A stretch of DNA of 64,000 bases from Xanthobacteraceae bacterium. GTDB lineage: Bacteria; Pseudomonadota; Alphaproteobacteria; Rhizobiales; Xanthobacteraceae. Under the pieces are notes generated by a model. That model made no database searches. It worked only from the letters and a program-made list of their open reading frames with translations, and was not told the DNA's origin. Positions 27,540-36,496 of this stretch are shown in pieces (position 1 is the stretch's first letter; each line of letters starts with the position of its first letter). The stretch spans positions 1 through 64,000 of the forward strand of contig JASHOR010000046.1 of the NCBI GenBank assembly GCA_030041005.1, given 5' to 3'. Made by a program: the position numbers and the translations under genes.

Positions 27540-28400
27540 CTAATCCGGCTTGCGATGCGCCATCCAGCGGCCGGCTTCGGCGGCAGCAAACAGTTCGGCC
27601 AGCGCGGCGTTGACCGCTTCGGGGTCTTCGCTGGTGATGGTGTGGCCGGTGCGCGGAACAACCAGCAATCCGGCGGTCGGCGCCGTGCGCTTGAGAAATA
27701 CGCTGCCGTCGAGACAGGTCTCGTCCTCGTCGCCGCAGATGATCAGGAGCGGCGGCGCGAACTTTTTCAGCTCCGGCTCCATGTCCCACAGCGTCGGGCG
27801 CCGCGCCTGCAGCATCGCCATGGTGAGCGCGTGGCCTTGCGCCGAATGCTCGGAGAGCATGCGCACGAATTCGGCGTAGCCGCGCGGGTCCTTGTATTTC
27901 TGCGTGTTGCGGGTCGGACCGTCGGCATAGATCGCCGCCGCCTCGGCCATGCTGTGCTCGGTGAATAATTTGACGTTGTCCCGCGCCTGCTTGCGCATGC
28001 GCTCGCGCGCCTCCGCATCCGGCAGCGAACCCCAGCCGCAGCCCGCCGCGGTCACCGATATGCAGCGCTGCGGATGGCGGATGCCGACATGCAGCGCGGT
28101 ATAGGCGCCCATCGAATGACCGACGACGTGCGCCCTGCCGATGCCGAGCGCATCCATGACGGCGATGACGTCGTCGCGCGCGATATCCTGTCCGTAGCGC
28201 GCCGCGTCCGTTGGCACGTCGGAGGGCGGATAGCCGCGCTGGCTGTAGGTGATGCAGCGGTGCGAGCGCGCGAAACGGCGCATCTGCGGTTCCCAGGTGC
28301 GGTAATCGCCGGCGAACTCGTGCACAAACACGATCGGCGTGCCGATGCCGGCCTCCTCGTAATAAAGGCTCGTGCCGTCGGCCGTCTTGATTTTCGGCAT
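27540..28400 (-). CDS. Alpha/beta hydrolase
   Basis: The 286-aa product has the alpha/beta hydrolase fold: an oxyanion region in VFVHEFAGDYRTWEPQ, the nucleophile elbow GHSMGAY, an Asp in LIICGDEDETC and the catalytic His in VPRTGHTI. The start at 28400 (MPKIKTADGTSLYYEEAG) has a strong AGGGGGAG ribosome site. It lies 17 bases behind a cyclase-family gene on the same strand, so both probably belong to one operon acting on a small ester, lactone or acyl compound. This resembles esterases beside cyclase-like hydrolases in aromatic catabolism, but the substrate is unknown. Confidence 0.88.
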   Translation of the reverse strand: MPKIKTADGTSLYYEEAGIGTPIVFVHEFAGDYRTWEPQMRRFARSHRCITYSQRGYPPSDVPTDAARYGQDIARDDVIAVMDALGIGRAHVVGHSMGAYTALHVGIRHPQRCISVTAAGCGWGSLPDAEARERMRKQARDNVKLFTEHSMAEAAAIYADGPTRNTQKYKDPRGYAEFVRMLSEHSAQGHALTMAMLQARRPTLWDMEPELKKFAPPLLIICGDEDETCLDGSVFLKRTAPTAGLLVVPRTGHTITSEDPEAVNAALAELFAAAEAGRWMAHRKPD

Positions 28401-28417
28401 GGACTCCCCCTTCCCGC

Positions 28418-29269
28418 TCAACGGCGAACGAGCGCGCGCGCGGCATCACCGAGCGCCTCGACCGGCCCGTCGCCGGCGTCGAAGATCGCCAGGATGCGGC
28501 ACGGACAGGATTCGAGCCCTTCGTAGCGCCACGGGAAGGCGCCGATGATGCAGCGCTTGCCGACCACCGTTTCAAGATCGCCGCCCAGATTCTCGGCGTG
28601 CAAGAGCCCCTCCTGAAACGCGTAATTATGAAACGGGAAGACGTCCTGGCGCACCTTGCGCCCCGAGCGCTTGTGCACGTACTCGAACGTGCCGAAATAG
28701 TCCGCCGGCGTCTTGCCCATCACCCGCTCGAACTCGCGCGCGATGTCCGGACGCATGGTGCGGATCGAGGTGTTCATCGGATGGTCGCACGAGCCGGTAT
28801 CCATGCCGAACCATTTGATCTTTTTCTTCAGCATCCATTCGAGCGTGGCAAGCGTCGGCCCGGGGTGGTAGCAGAAATAGCGGACGAGGTCCTGCTGGCT
28901 CTGGCCTTCGTAATATTTGTGCCAACCGGTGTGCAGGATGAGAATGTCGCCTTCGCGAATCTCGGCGCCGGACTTTTCGATCATCTCAGGCGTGATCGCC
29001 GACCAGTCCGTCACCTGCGGCGCGAGATCGACGACGACGCCGTGATTGATCAGAAAGTCCAGCGGCAGCGAGGCCATGTCGCCGGTGCGCCCGTCGGTGG
29101 CGTGCATGGCGCCGTCGAAATGCGTGCCGGCATGCAGCGAGGTCTCGATGCGTTGCGCAACGATGCCGACGGTCTGCAAATTCTGCGCGTAATACATCTT
29201 GTTGCCGGCATAGCCGACCCAACCCGGCGTGTGGATGCTCATGGTGTGAGACAGATCGACGATTTTCAT
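28418..29269 (-). CDS. Cyclase family protein (kynurenine-formamidase-like metal hydrolase)
   Basis: The 283-aa product shows the metal-binding signature of the cyclase/KynB family, HAGTHFDGAMHA (HxGTHxDxxxH type), and a later GMDTGSCDHPMNTS segment. Members hydrolyse amide or lactone-like bonds, e.g. N-formylkynurenine or isatin. It is about 70 aa longer than bacterial kynurenine formamidase, so a different substrate is likely. It sits between an Ntn hydrolase (13 bases upstream) and an alpha/beta hydrolase (17 bases downstream), forming a compact set of three hydrolases. Confidence 0.88.
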   Translation of the reverse strand: MKIVDLSHTMSIHTPGWVGYAGNKMYYAQNLQTVGIVAQRIETSLHAGTHFDGAMHATDGRTGDMASLPLDFLINHGVVVDLAPQVTDWSAITPEMIEKSGAEIREGDILILHTGWHKYYEGQSQQDLVRYFCYHPGPTLATLEWMLKKKIKWFGMDTGSCDHPMNTSIRTMRPDIAREFERVMGKTPADYFGTFEYVHKRSGRKVRQDVFPFHNYAFQEGLLHAENLGGDLETVVGKRCIIGAFPWRYEGLESCPCRILAIFDAGDGPVEALGDAARALVRR

Positions 29270-29282
29270 GGCGGCGCCTTCG

Positions 29283-30365
29283 CTATACCGGTTGCAGTTC
29301 GGGGGCGAGATCGATCTCGCACGGTCGGGTGACCGGTTCCGGCAATGCGGCGTCGGTCACGTCGTAGCCGACGGCGAGCAATAGTCCCTGTGCCGGGCAC
29401 ATGACCGCCGCCAGCCGCGTGTAGGGATTGAGAACCGGTTCGCGAACCCAGCCGAAGGCGTCCTCGGAGAGCGAGCCGCTCCAGCCGGCGAGCGTTTCCC
29501 GCCTCATGCGGCTGAAGCCGGCCGCTTCGGCGAAGGAACTGCGCAGGAATCGGCGGGTCCCGATGCGGCCCTCCCAGGCGGGGCGTTCGGGGACCCAATC
29601 GTTGGCGGCGCTGGTGTTGTCGGTGCGGGTGACGAATTCGGTCTCGGTGCGTTCGATGACGCAGCATTCGTCCGCCGCACAGCCGACCAGAGTGAAGATC
29701 GCCGGGCGCGACACCGGCGTCGTTTCCAGCATGCCGCGCGCGTGCTCATAATCGTCGCACACTTCGAACACCCGGCGCAGCAGTTGATCCGGCGGCATGC
29801 GACCCTGGCAGCGCCAGCTCGAGATCGCGTTCGCCGCCAAGTCGAACGGACGCAGCCACGCATGGCTGGTGCGACGGCGCAGCGGCGCCTGATTGATGCA
29901 GGCGGCGAAACGAAACGGCGCCATGGCGGTGAGCGCCCCGACATAGCCGGGCCAGGTGATGCTGAAGAAATCTCCGACGCTGCCGCGCATCCGCACCACG
30001 TCGGCATGGCGGCCGAGACCGTGGAACGGCCAATCGAGCGTTCGCGCCAGCCAGGGCACGCCGTGCTCCTCGCGCGCCATCGCGGTGCAGGCCCACTGGT
30101 AGGACGCGTTGAGCAGCCAGACGCCGGAAAAGCCGAGCGTGTCGGCAATCTGCGCGATCTCGCGCAGGTAGGGCGAGCGGCAACGTTCGAGCCAGCGCCG
30201 CGCCGCCCAATCAAACGCCGGCAGCGCCGCGTGCAGCGCCGGCGGGAAAAATGTCAGGCAAGCGTCGCGCAGTTCACGCGCCTGCATCGCGCTTTGCTGT
30301 GCATGCCGCGGCGGCCCGCCGCGCCGGATGTCGATGACCGGAATGGGCCTTGTCGGTGTGTTCAT
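29283..30365 (-). CDS. Ntn-hydrolase family protein, acid-ceramidase/C45-like
   Basis: The 360-aa product resembles the Ntn-hydrolase group of acid ceramidase, NAAA and C45 acyltransferases. The likely nucleophile is Cys93 in WACTAMAREEHGVPWLARTL, followed by the family-typical Asp of TLDWPF. As in ceramidase, the Cys is internal, so self-cleavage ahead of it would be needed for activation. Other family-like parts are TWPGYVGALTAMAP and AAINQAP-type text (AACINQAP). Members cleave or form amide bonds on acyl amides. It begins a three-gene run with the cyclase and alpha/beta hydrolase genes. Confidence 0.75.
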   Translation of the reverse strand: MNTPTRPIPVIDIRRGGPPRHAQQSAMQARELRDACLTFFPPALHAALPAFDWAARRWLERCRSPYLREIAQIADTLGFSGVWLLNASYQWACTAMAREEHGVPWLARTLDWPFHGLGRHADVVRMRGSVGDFFSITWPGYVGALTAMAPFRFAACINQAPLRRRTSHAWLRPFDLAANAISSWRCQGRMPPDQLLRRVFEVCDDYEHARGMLETTPVSRPAIFTLVGCAADECCVIERTETEFVTRTDNTSAANDWVPERPAWEGRIGTRRFLRSSFAEAAGFSRMRRETLAGWSGSLSEDAFGWVREPVLNPYTRLAAVMCPAQGLLLAVGYDVTDAALPEPVTRPCEIDLAPELQPV

Positions 30366-30444
30366 GCACGGATCGCAGCGCGGGGCGCCGCTCGTTGCGG
30401 ACGGAACTCGGTCGATGGCGGACGCACCGGCTTAGCAGTCACGC

Positions 30445-30852
30445 TCAGGCCAAGTCCACTGCGAACCGCTTCAAATCGCGGAGCGAGCAATAGGCCAGAG
30501 CGCCCTCATGCGTGGCACGCAGGACCACGCGGGGCGCTTGCCCGGCCTCGAACGCCTCCTGCCAGCGCGGCGCGCACAGACACCACCGATCGCCGGGCTT
30601 GAGGCCGGGAAAGCCGAATTCCGGCACCGGCGTGGAAAGGTCATTGCCGCGCGACTTGGAGAATTCGAGAAACGCGGATGTCATCACCACGCACACCGTA
30701 TGGCTGCCGGCATCTTCGCGGCCGGTATTGCAGCAGCCGTCGCGATAGAAGCCCGTCATCGGGCTGATCGAGCAGATATCGAGCGGCTCGCCGAGCACGT
30801 TGCGCGCCGCATTGCTGCGGCGGCCGCCGCCACTCCTGTCGTCCCTCAGCAT
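30445..30852 (-). CDS. DUF2237 family protein
   Basis: The start at 30852 (MLRDDRSGGGRRSNAARNVL) gives 135 aa, almost all of it a DUF2237 domain: NVLGEPLDICSISPMTGFYR, DGCCNTGREDAGSHTVC, MTSAFLEFSKSRGNDLSTP and PGDRWCLCAPRWQEAF. The conserved Cys pairs suggest metal binding or redox chemistry, but the family is uncharacterised. A longer frame to 30993 adds a low-complexity tail with no match. Confidence 0.9.
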   Translation of the reverse strand: MLRDDRSGGGRRSNAARNVLGEPLDICSISPMTGFYRDGCCNTGREDAGSHTVCVVMTSAFLEFSKSRGNDLSTPVPEFGFPGLKPGDRWCLCAPRWQEAFEAGQAPRVVLRATHEGALAYCSLRDLKRFAVDLA

Positions 30853-30993
30853 GATCGCTTCTCCGCCGGCGGGCGCCGCACGACCACATCGTACCCGCCC
30901 GCCGGCGATGTGCAACACGGGCATTGCGAGGGGCCGTCCCCTGCAGCCTGATGCGAAGGCGCCCGGCGCGAGGCGGCTCCAAACCGTGGGCAC

Positions 30994-31803
30994 TCAGCGG
31001 TCGCGGACCTTGTCCATCAGCGGCTTGTCCTGCCCGCCGTCGATCTCGATCATCGTGCCGTTGACGAAAAAGGCGAGATCGGAGGCGAGAAACGTCACCA
31101 GATTGGCCACTTCTTCGCTCTCGGCGATGCGGCCAAGCGGAATGCTCGCGGGCGCAAGCTGATCGGCCTCGTCGTAGCTCATGTTCATGTCGCGCGCCAT
31201 GGCCTTGACCAGACCCACCCAGCGTTCGGTGCGCACCGGGCCGGGATTGACGCACACGAAGCTGATGTTGTCCTTGCCGTATTGGCTCGCCAGCGCCAGC
31301 GTCAGATTCTGCCCCGCAGCGTTGGCCGCTCCGGGCGCGATTTCCCAATAGGAGACCTTCACGCCGTCGTTGCCGATGACGTTGACCACCCTCCCCTTTT
31401 TCTGTTTCTGCATGATCGGCAGCACGTGCTTCATGCAGCGCACATAGCCCATGAATTTTAGCTGCAGCGCGCTCGCCCATTCCTCCTCGGTCAGATGGTC
31501 GATCAGGCCGCCGGGCGCCGAGCCGGCATTGTTGACCAGAATGTCGATCCGGCCGAGCGCAGCGTGCGCCTTGCTGACGAAATTCTCGACGTCGGCCGGC
31601 TTGGTCATATCGGCGGGAATGGGAACGATCTTGCGGCCGGTGGCTTTGGCGATTTCCGCGGCCGTCCGTTCGAGCGGCTCCTTGCGCCGTGCGCAGATGG
31701 CGACGTCGACGCCTTCACGGGCGAGCGACCAGGTCACCGCCTTGCCAATCCCCTCGCTGCCGCCGGTGACGATCGCCTTCTTTCCTGCCATTGCCAGATC
31801 CAT
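30994..31803 (-). CDS. SDR-family oxidoreductase with non-canonical active site
   Basis: The 269-aa product has the SDR Rossmann signature (TGGSEGIGKAVT) and NNAGSAPGG, and ends with the usual GTMIEIDGGQD. Where SDRs normally carry Ser and then Tyr-x3-Lys, it reads NVIGNDGVKVSYWEIAPGAA: a Tyr is present but the Lys four residues later is Ala. It may use an altered proton relay, or not be a dehydrogenase at all. The gene lies between DUF2237 and MetE-like genes on the same strand. Confidence 0.85.
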   Translation of the reverse strand: MDLAMAGKKAIVTGGSEGIGKAVTWSLAREGVDVAICARRKEPLERTAAEIAKATGRKIVPIPADMTKPADVENFVSKAHAALGRIDILVNNAGSAPGGLIDHLTEEEWASALQLKFMGYVRCMKHVLPIMQKQKKGRVVNVIGNDGVKVSYWEIAPGAANAAGQNLTLALASQYGKDNISFVCVNPGPVRTERWVGLVKAMARDMNMSYDEADQLAPASIPLGRIAESEEVANLVTFLASDLAFFVNGTMIEIDGGQDKPLMDKVRDR

Positions 31804-31963
31804 AGCCCTGCCTCCCCGGTTCGCCCGCCGCGCAGCCGCGGCGTCAGCTCCAATGCATTATCGTCGAGAATCTTCGCTACGTCCGCCTCGCCAAGCCGGC
31901 CCTCTCCGCTTTGCGAAGAGGCAGTCGCGGGCCAATCGTTTCACATTCCTGTGATCCCGAGTC

Positions 31964-33133
31964 CTAGGCTGATCCCCACAACCGCTGGCTGGCGAGCGCC
32001 GCGCCGTCGCTGAGCGCGCGCAGCTTGGCCCAGACGATGCTCGCCGCCACCTTCGGCTCGCTGCGTACCGCCGTGCCAAATCCGCAATCGACGCCGGCGA
32101 TCAGTCGTTCGCGGCCGACGATCTGCGCGTAGCGGCCGATGCGTTGCGCCACCAACCGCGGATGCTCGACGAAATTGGTCGTCGAATCGATGACGCCCGG
32201 AATGAGAATCTTGTCGTCGGGAATCTTCACCGACTTGAGATCCTCCCATTCGTGATCGTGGCGCGGATTGGCGGCCTCGATGCTGATCGCCTGCGGCCGC
32301 GCCTTGAACGCGATGTCGATGATCTTCGTCAACGGCAAATCGTGCGTATGCGGCCCCTCGTAATTGCCCCAACAGACGTGCAGGCGCATGCGCTCGGGCG
32401 GAAGGCCGGCGGTCGCGGCGTTGAGCAGCGCCACGTTGCGCTCGGCGATCTTGCTGCGGAACTCGTCGTCGGTGAGATGGCGGTATTGGTTGTTGCGCGC
32501 CGAGGCGAGATCGGGGGCGTCAATCTGCAGCAGAAAGCCGGCCGCTACGATCGCGCGGTATTCGGTTTGCATCGTTTCGGCCAACGCCGCCACGTAGGCA
32601 TCCTCGGTGGGATAGTGCAGGTTGATGATGAAGCGCGTCAGTATTCCGGGTGACGGCGCGGTCATGAAAACTTCGGTCGGCCGCCACTTGTCCGCCGCCG
32701 CCTTCAGGTGCGCCAGGTCGCGGTCGAGCGCGGAGCGGTCGTTGTAGCGCAGTTCGCCGACGCAGCCGGGAAACGGCACCTCGCTGAAATTGCCGCGCTG
32801 CCGCGCGAAATCCGGGTGCTGCAGCAGGTCGCGGCCGAGCATGATGTCGCGGCCCTGCTCGGCGGCGCGCGGATCCGGCGCGATGCCGGCGATGCGGTGC
32901 CGCACATAGGTCGTGTAGGACGGTTTACTCATCTCGCCGTCGCTGATCACGTCGATGCCGGCGGCGATCTGTCGCGCCACCACGTCTTCGATGGCATTGG
33001 CGGTCTCGGTCTCGAAGGTTGGCGCATCGACCGTGCCGTCCATCTCGCGCTTGAGAATAAGTGCGACGAGCGAACGCGGGCGCGGCAGGCTCCCGGTATG
33101 AGTGGTGAGAATGCGATCGGTCGAGGCTTTCAT
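31964..33133 (-). CDS. MetE-like (cobalamin-independent methionine synthase C-terminal family) protein
   Basis: At 389 aa this is about half the size of MetE and corresponds to its catalytic C-terminal barrel. The zinc ligands are present: His and Cys in LHVCWGNY, Glu in ISIEAANPRHDH, and Cys in GVDCGFGTA. Relatives include core MetE proteins and epoxyalkane:coenzyme M transferase, which activate a thiol on zinc. In this catabolic setting a role in thiol or methyl transfer to a substrate is more likely than methionine synthesis. The start at 33133 (GGGAG upstream) is preferred over 33265. It is divergent from a GntR regulator. Confidence 0.85.
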   Translation of the reverse strand: MKASTDRILTTHTGSLPRPRSLVALILKREMDGTVDAPTFETETANAIEDVVARQIAAGIDVISDGEMSKPSYTTYVRHRIAGIAPDPRAAEQGRDIMLGRDLLQHPDFARQRGNFSEVPFPGCVGELRYNDRSALDRDLAHLKAAADKWRPTEVFMTAPSPGILTRFIINLHYPTEDAYVAALAETMQTEYRAIVAAGFLLQIDAPDLASARNNQYRHLTDDEFRSKIAERNVALLNAATAGLPPERMRLHVCWGNYEGPHTHDLPLTKIIDIAFKARPQAISIEAANPRHDHEWEDLKSVKIPDDKILIPGVIDSTTNFVEHPRLVAQRIGRYAQIVGRERLIAGVDCGFGTAVRSEPKVAASIVWAKLRALSDGAALASQRLWGSA

Positions 33134-33206
33134 GGCCGGCTCCCGCGCCGTCGGGCGGTCGACGCCGATACTTTCCGCGAGGAACCGCATTCGGCCGCAA
33201 CTGAGC

Positions 33207-33221
33207 GTTATAGTCAATAAC
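33207..33221. promoter_or_regulatory. Candidate operator between MetE-like and GntR genes
   Basis: GTTATAGTCAATAAC is a palindrome with perfect 5-base arms (GTTAT/ATAAC) around 5 bases. It sits 74 bases before the MetE-like start and 148 bases before the GntR start, in the shared spacer. A GntR operator is a reasonable guess from position only. Confidence 0.35.
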
Positions 33222-33368
33222 ACGGACATTGCCTCCTGACGGCAAGCCGCGCGGAAGTTCTTCATCCCGTTGGAAAACGATCATGACGTTCCCGGCGAGG
33301 GGCCCTTGAGTGCGCCGAGTTTGGTGATATCAGTTCAAATAGAGGGAAGACACGCGCTGGGAGACGTT

Positions 33369-34073
33369 ATGGTAGCAAGAAAGCTCCGCCGGACGAACCT
33401 CAGTGTCGACGCTTACGCATTCGTCCAGAACCTGTTGACCAATGGCAACCGATACAAGCCGGGCGAAAAAATCAGCGTCGAGGAACTGAGCCGCGAGCTT
33501 GGCGTCAGCCGCACGCCGCTGTGGGGCGCGATCAATCGCCTGGAAGCGGAAGGCATTGTCGAAATCGTTCCCCGACAGGGTGTTTACCTGATCAACTACG
33601 ACCCGGACCGGGTCCTTGAAATTTATCAAACGCGCGAAGCCCTCGAAGGCATGGCCGCACGTCTGGCGGCAACCAGAGCCACCGACCGTCAACTCGTCGC
33701 CCTGGAAGCCAGCGTCGAGGAGCAACGACGGCTGCTCGCGGACAACGATCTCCTGGGATTCCGCGGCGTGGTCCTGGACTTTCACGAGCAGATCGGTCGG
33801 ATGGGGCAAAACCGGACGCTGTCGCGACTTTTGACATCGGTCCTCGCTCAGATTCGTGCCATGGGCACTCAGCACAGCTATGTCATGATGGCCCTGCCTC
33901 ACTCGTGCGAGGACCACACCAGGCTCATCAAGGCGCTGCAGGAGAGGAATCCCGATGCCGCCGAACGCATAGCGCGCGAGCATATGAAAGATGTGGTGAG
34001 ACAAGTCGGTCGCGCGCTGCAATCGAAAGAGGCAATCGCAGCAACCGGAGACAGCCGACTGACGCGCGTCTGA
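33369..34073 (+). CDS. GntR-family regulator (FadR/FCD subgroup)
   Basis: From ATG 33369 (MVARKLRRTNLSVDAYAF) the product is 234 aa. The winged-helix domain (about residues 10-75) includes ISVEELSRELGVSRTPLWGA and the wing VEIVPRQGVYLI. The C-terminal helical FCD domain (about 90-220) contains LEGMAARLAATRA and DFHEQIGRMGQNRTL, where metal and an organic acid usually bind. It probably controls the divergent MetE-like gene set and/or the TctC gene just downstream. Confidence 0.92.
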   Translation: MVARKLRRTNLSVDAYAFVQNLLTNGNRYKPGEKISVEELSRELGVSRTPLWGAINRLEAEGIVEIVPRQGVYLINYDPDRVLEIYQTREALEGMAARLAATRATDRQLVALEASVEEQRRLLADNDLLGFRGVVLDFHEQIGRMGQNRTLSRLLTSVLAQIRAMGTQHSYVMMALPHSCEDHTRLIKALQERNPDAAERIAREHMKDVVRQVGRALQSKEAIAATGDSRLTRV

Positions 34074-34145
34074 GCGGACTGGAGGTTTGCGAACGGCTTC
34101 GCTCTTCCGGCTTCGAACGAAACAGAAAGACGAACGAGGAAACAG

Positions 34146-35114
34146 ATGAGGAAGAGCATTCGCGCTTGCATCCTGCTCCTGGCCATGGTCGGCGCATCGC
34201 CGGTTCTGCACGCCGCCGGCTATCCCGATCATCCGGTGAAGATCATCGTGCCGTTTCCCGCCGGCGGCATTACCGACATCGTCACCCGCGTGATCGCGAA
34301 AAAGCTCGCAGACCGGCTCGGCCAGCAGTTCTACGTCGAAGATGTCGGCGGCGCCGGCGGCAATATCGGCATGGGAGACGCCGCGCGCGCGCCGGGGGAC
34401 GGCTATACGATCCTGTTCGCGTCGTCGAGCATCGTCGTGAATCCAAGTCTCTACAAGAAAGTGCCGTTCGACGTGGATCGGGATTTCATCCCGGTCACCG
34501 AGGCCGGCGCTGCGCCCAATTCGTGGCTGGTGAAAGCCGATTTCCCGGCAAAGACGATGAAGGATCTGATTGCGCTCATGAAGGCCAAGCCGGACGAATA
34601 CAGCGTCGCCTCCCCCGGCACCGGCACGACACCGTCATTGTCGATCGAGATGCTCAAACAGGCCTTTGGGGTGAGCTTCATCACCGTGCCGTTTGCCGGC
34701 GGCGGCCCGATGGTTCAATCGGTCCTCGGCGGGTTTACGCCGATCGCATGCGCGGCGATCGCCAACTCCGTGCCGTTGATCAAGGACGGCAAGCTGCGGG
34801 CGCTCGCCGTGACGACAAGCAAGCGTATCGAGACCTTGCCCGACGTGCCCACGCTCGACGAACTCGGCATCAAGAACGAGGACGCCGAAACCATGACCGG
34901 GGTGTTCGTTCCGGCCGGCACTCCGCAGCCGATCGTGGACCTGTTGCAGAAGCAGATCGCCGAGATCGTGCGCATGCCGGATGTCAAAGCGCGGTTGCTG
35001 CAGTTCGGCATCGCGCCAAACGGCGACTCGTCGGCCGATTTCGCCGCCTACGTGCGAGGTGAAATAGCCAAGTGGCAACACGTCATCGAGGCCGCCAAGA
35101 TCAATCGCATCTGA
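34146..35114 (+). CDS. Bug/TctC-family tripartite tricarboxylate transporter substrate-binding protein
   Basis: The 322-aa product has a signal peptide (about residues 1-22) and the Bug-family opening YPDHPVKIIVPFPAGGITDI, followed by ADRLGQQFYVEDVGGAGGNI and DGYTILFASSS. It binds an organic acid in the periplasm. No membrane subunits (TctA/TctB) are encoded nearby, as is common for this expanded family. It lies 72 bases after the GntR gene and may deliver the substrate of the neighbouring catabolic genes or act as a sensor. Confidence 0.93.
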   Translation: MRKSIRACILLLAMVGASPVLHAAGYPDHPVKIIVPFPAGGITDIVTRVIAKKLADRLGQQFYVEDVGGAGGNIGMGDAARAPGDGYTILFASSSIVVNPSLYKKVPFDVDRDFIPVTEAGAAPNSWLVKADFPAKTMKDLIALMKAKPDEYSVASPGTGTTPSLSIEMLKQAFGVSFITVPFAGGGPMVQSVLGGFTPIACAAIANSVPLIKDGKLRALAVTTSKRIETLPDVPTLDELGIKNEDAETMTGVFVPAGTPQPIVDLLQKQIAEIVRMPDVKARLLQFGIAPNGDSSADFAAYVRGEIAKWQHVIEAAKINRI

Positions 35115-35138
35115 CCGCGACGTTCCACTGCGGGCCAT

Positions 35139-36224
35139 TCACCGCATTGCCGGAGCGGGTTTGCCGGCCGCTTCGAGATCGATGAGCTGTTTGCGCGCCT
35201 GCTGCGCCAGATAGCGCCGCATGCGGATCACTCCGGCGTCGTGCTGATAAAGCATCTCGAACTTCTCCAGGCCGGGGCGAAGACCGGACAGGATTTCCCG
35301 ATCCTGTTCGAGCACCGTCCAGTGGCGCGCCTCGATGCTGGTCTTGTAGAGGAAGCGCCAGACGTCGCGTTGCCAGCCGCTCACCTTGCGGGCGCGCCAG
35401 AAGAACACGCACATCGTGTTCTCGTCGACCGGTGTGCCGAAGCCGACGATGCCGAAGTTTCCGCCAGGGCCGCCGGACGGCGGATAGGGGATCTCCAGGC
35501 GAACGTACAGCGCGCCGTTGTCGACCAGTTCGCTCCAGTCGAAGTTCACGTCGCGCTGGCCGGTCTTCTCGAAGATGAAGCCGTGCGGCGTATCGCGTGT
35601 CGTGAAATGCGCCTGCGTATCGCCCTGATACATCGTGTGCGAGTTGGCGTGCAGGAACGTGCCATGCATCGGATCCATCAGGTTGTCGAACGCATACCGC
35701 CACGGGATCTCCCAATCGGCGTAACAGAGAAAGTGGGAATATTCGGGCGAAACGAGCTGCTCGGGCGGCTCGAATTGCGTTGCGCTCTCATGCAACGCAT
35801 CGCCAAACCAGACGAAGATGGCGCCGGCGAGTTCGCAGGACGGGTAGGTCTTCACCGCCTTCTTGCCTTCGAGCGGACAGCCGGGCTGCCCGGGAACGCG
35901 CAGCACCCGGCCGTCGGGACCGACCTCGACACCATGATAATTGCAGCGCAGCCGGTCGCCTTCGTTGACGCCGCGCGACAACGGAATGGAGCGGTGCGGG
36001 CAGCGGTCGTTATGAACGTGAATGGTGCCGTGGGAATCGCGCCAGAGCACGATGCTTTCGCCAAGCCGCACAAGGCCCAGCGGCGGACCGCCGGTCTCGA
36101 TGAAACGCGAAGGCAGGATCGGCCACCAGCGATTGCGCAAGCCGGTGCGCAGATAGGACTGCACTTGCTGATCGGTCGGGCCGGGTGTGCCGGTTCGCGG
36201 ACGGTCGAGTGTCACGGTTGACAT
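35139..36224 (-). CDS. Rieske non-haem iron oxygenase, alpha subunit
   Basis: The 361-aa product starts at 36224 (MSTVTLDRPRTG), one base after the stop of the small gene upstream. The Rieske 2Fe-2S ligands are Cys75, His77, Cys94 and His97 (CPHRS and CNYHG). The mononuclear iron site is visible as NLMDPMHGTFLH (2-His-1-carboxylate). Size and layout fit the vanillate-demethylase/phthalate-oxygenase group, which hydroxylates or demethylates aromatic acids. No reductase gene is next to it. It is the last gene of an IclR-associated operon. Confidence 0.9.
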   Translation of the reverse strand: MSTVTLDRPRTGTPGPTDQQVQSYLRTGLRNRWWPILPSRFIETGGPPLGLVRLGESIVLWRDSHGTIHVHNDRCPHRSIPLSRGVNEGDRLRCNYHGVEVGPDGRVLRVPGQPGCPLEGKKAVKTYPSCELAGAIFVWFGDALHESATQFEPPEQLVSPEYSHFLCYADWEIPWRYAFDNLMDPMHGTFLHANSHTMYQGDTQAHFTTRDTPHGFIFEKTGQRDVNFDWSELVDNGALYVRLEIPYPPSGGPGGNFGIVGFGTPVDENTMCVFFWRARKVSGWQRDVWRFLYKTSIEARHWTVLEQDREILSGLRPGLEKFEMLYQHDAGVIRMRRYLAQQARKQLIDLEAAGKPAPAMR

Positions 36225-36225
36225 G

Positions 36226-36450
36226 TCAGGCTCCGAGTTCGCGCATCGCGGCGATGAAAGTCTGTTCGGTCCATTGCGCGCCCTCGGGAGGACGCACGCG
36301 CGAGGCATTGAGGCCGGCGATCAGGTCGCCGAGTTCGTGCGCGCCTTTGGCGAAGATGGACTCGATGGCGTTGGCCAGCTCCTGCTGCCAGGCGGTCGGC
36401 TCGTTGATCCGCGTCTGATGCGGATCAAGATACGGATATCGATAAGCCAT
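36226..36450 (-). CDS. Small recombinase-like helix-turn-helix protein
   Basis: This 74-aa protein (MAYRYPYLDPHQTRINEPTA start, GGAGG ribosome site just before 36450) resembles the short proteins labelled recombinase-like HTH that I recall next to Rieske oxygenase genes. Helical segments WQQELANAIESIFAKG and LGDLIAGLNASRVRPPEG are visible. It is tightly packed between the TPP-enzyme gene (46 bases) and the Rieske gene (1 base). The conserved company suggests an accessory role with the oxygenase rather than recombination; this is inference. Confidence 0.75.
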   Translation of the reverse strand: MAYRYPYLDPHQTRINEPTAWQQELANAIESIFAKGAHELGDLIAGLNASRVRPPEGAQWTEQTFIAAMRELGA

Positions 36451-36496
36451 TCGATCCTCCATTTGTCGCGACGGTCGCGGCGGCCGCCGCTGGCGC

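Noticed and set aside
33134-33368. SAM or cobalamin riboswitch ahead of the MetE-like gene
   Set aside because: I looked for conserved riboswitch core elements and stems and found only the short GTTAT/ATAAC palindrome.
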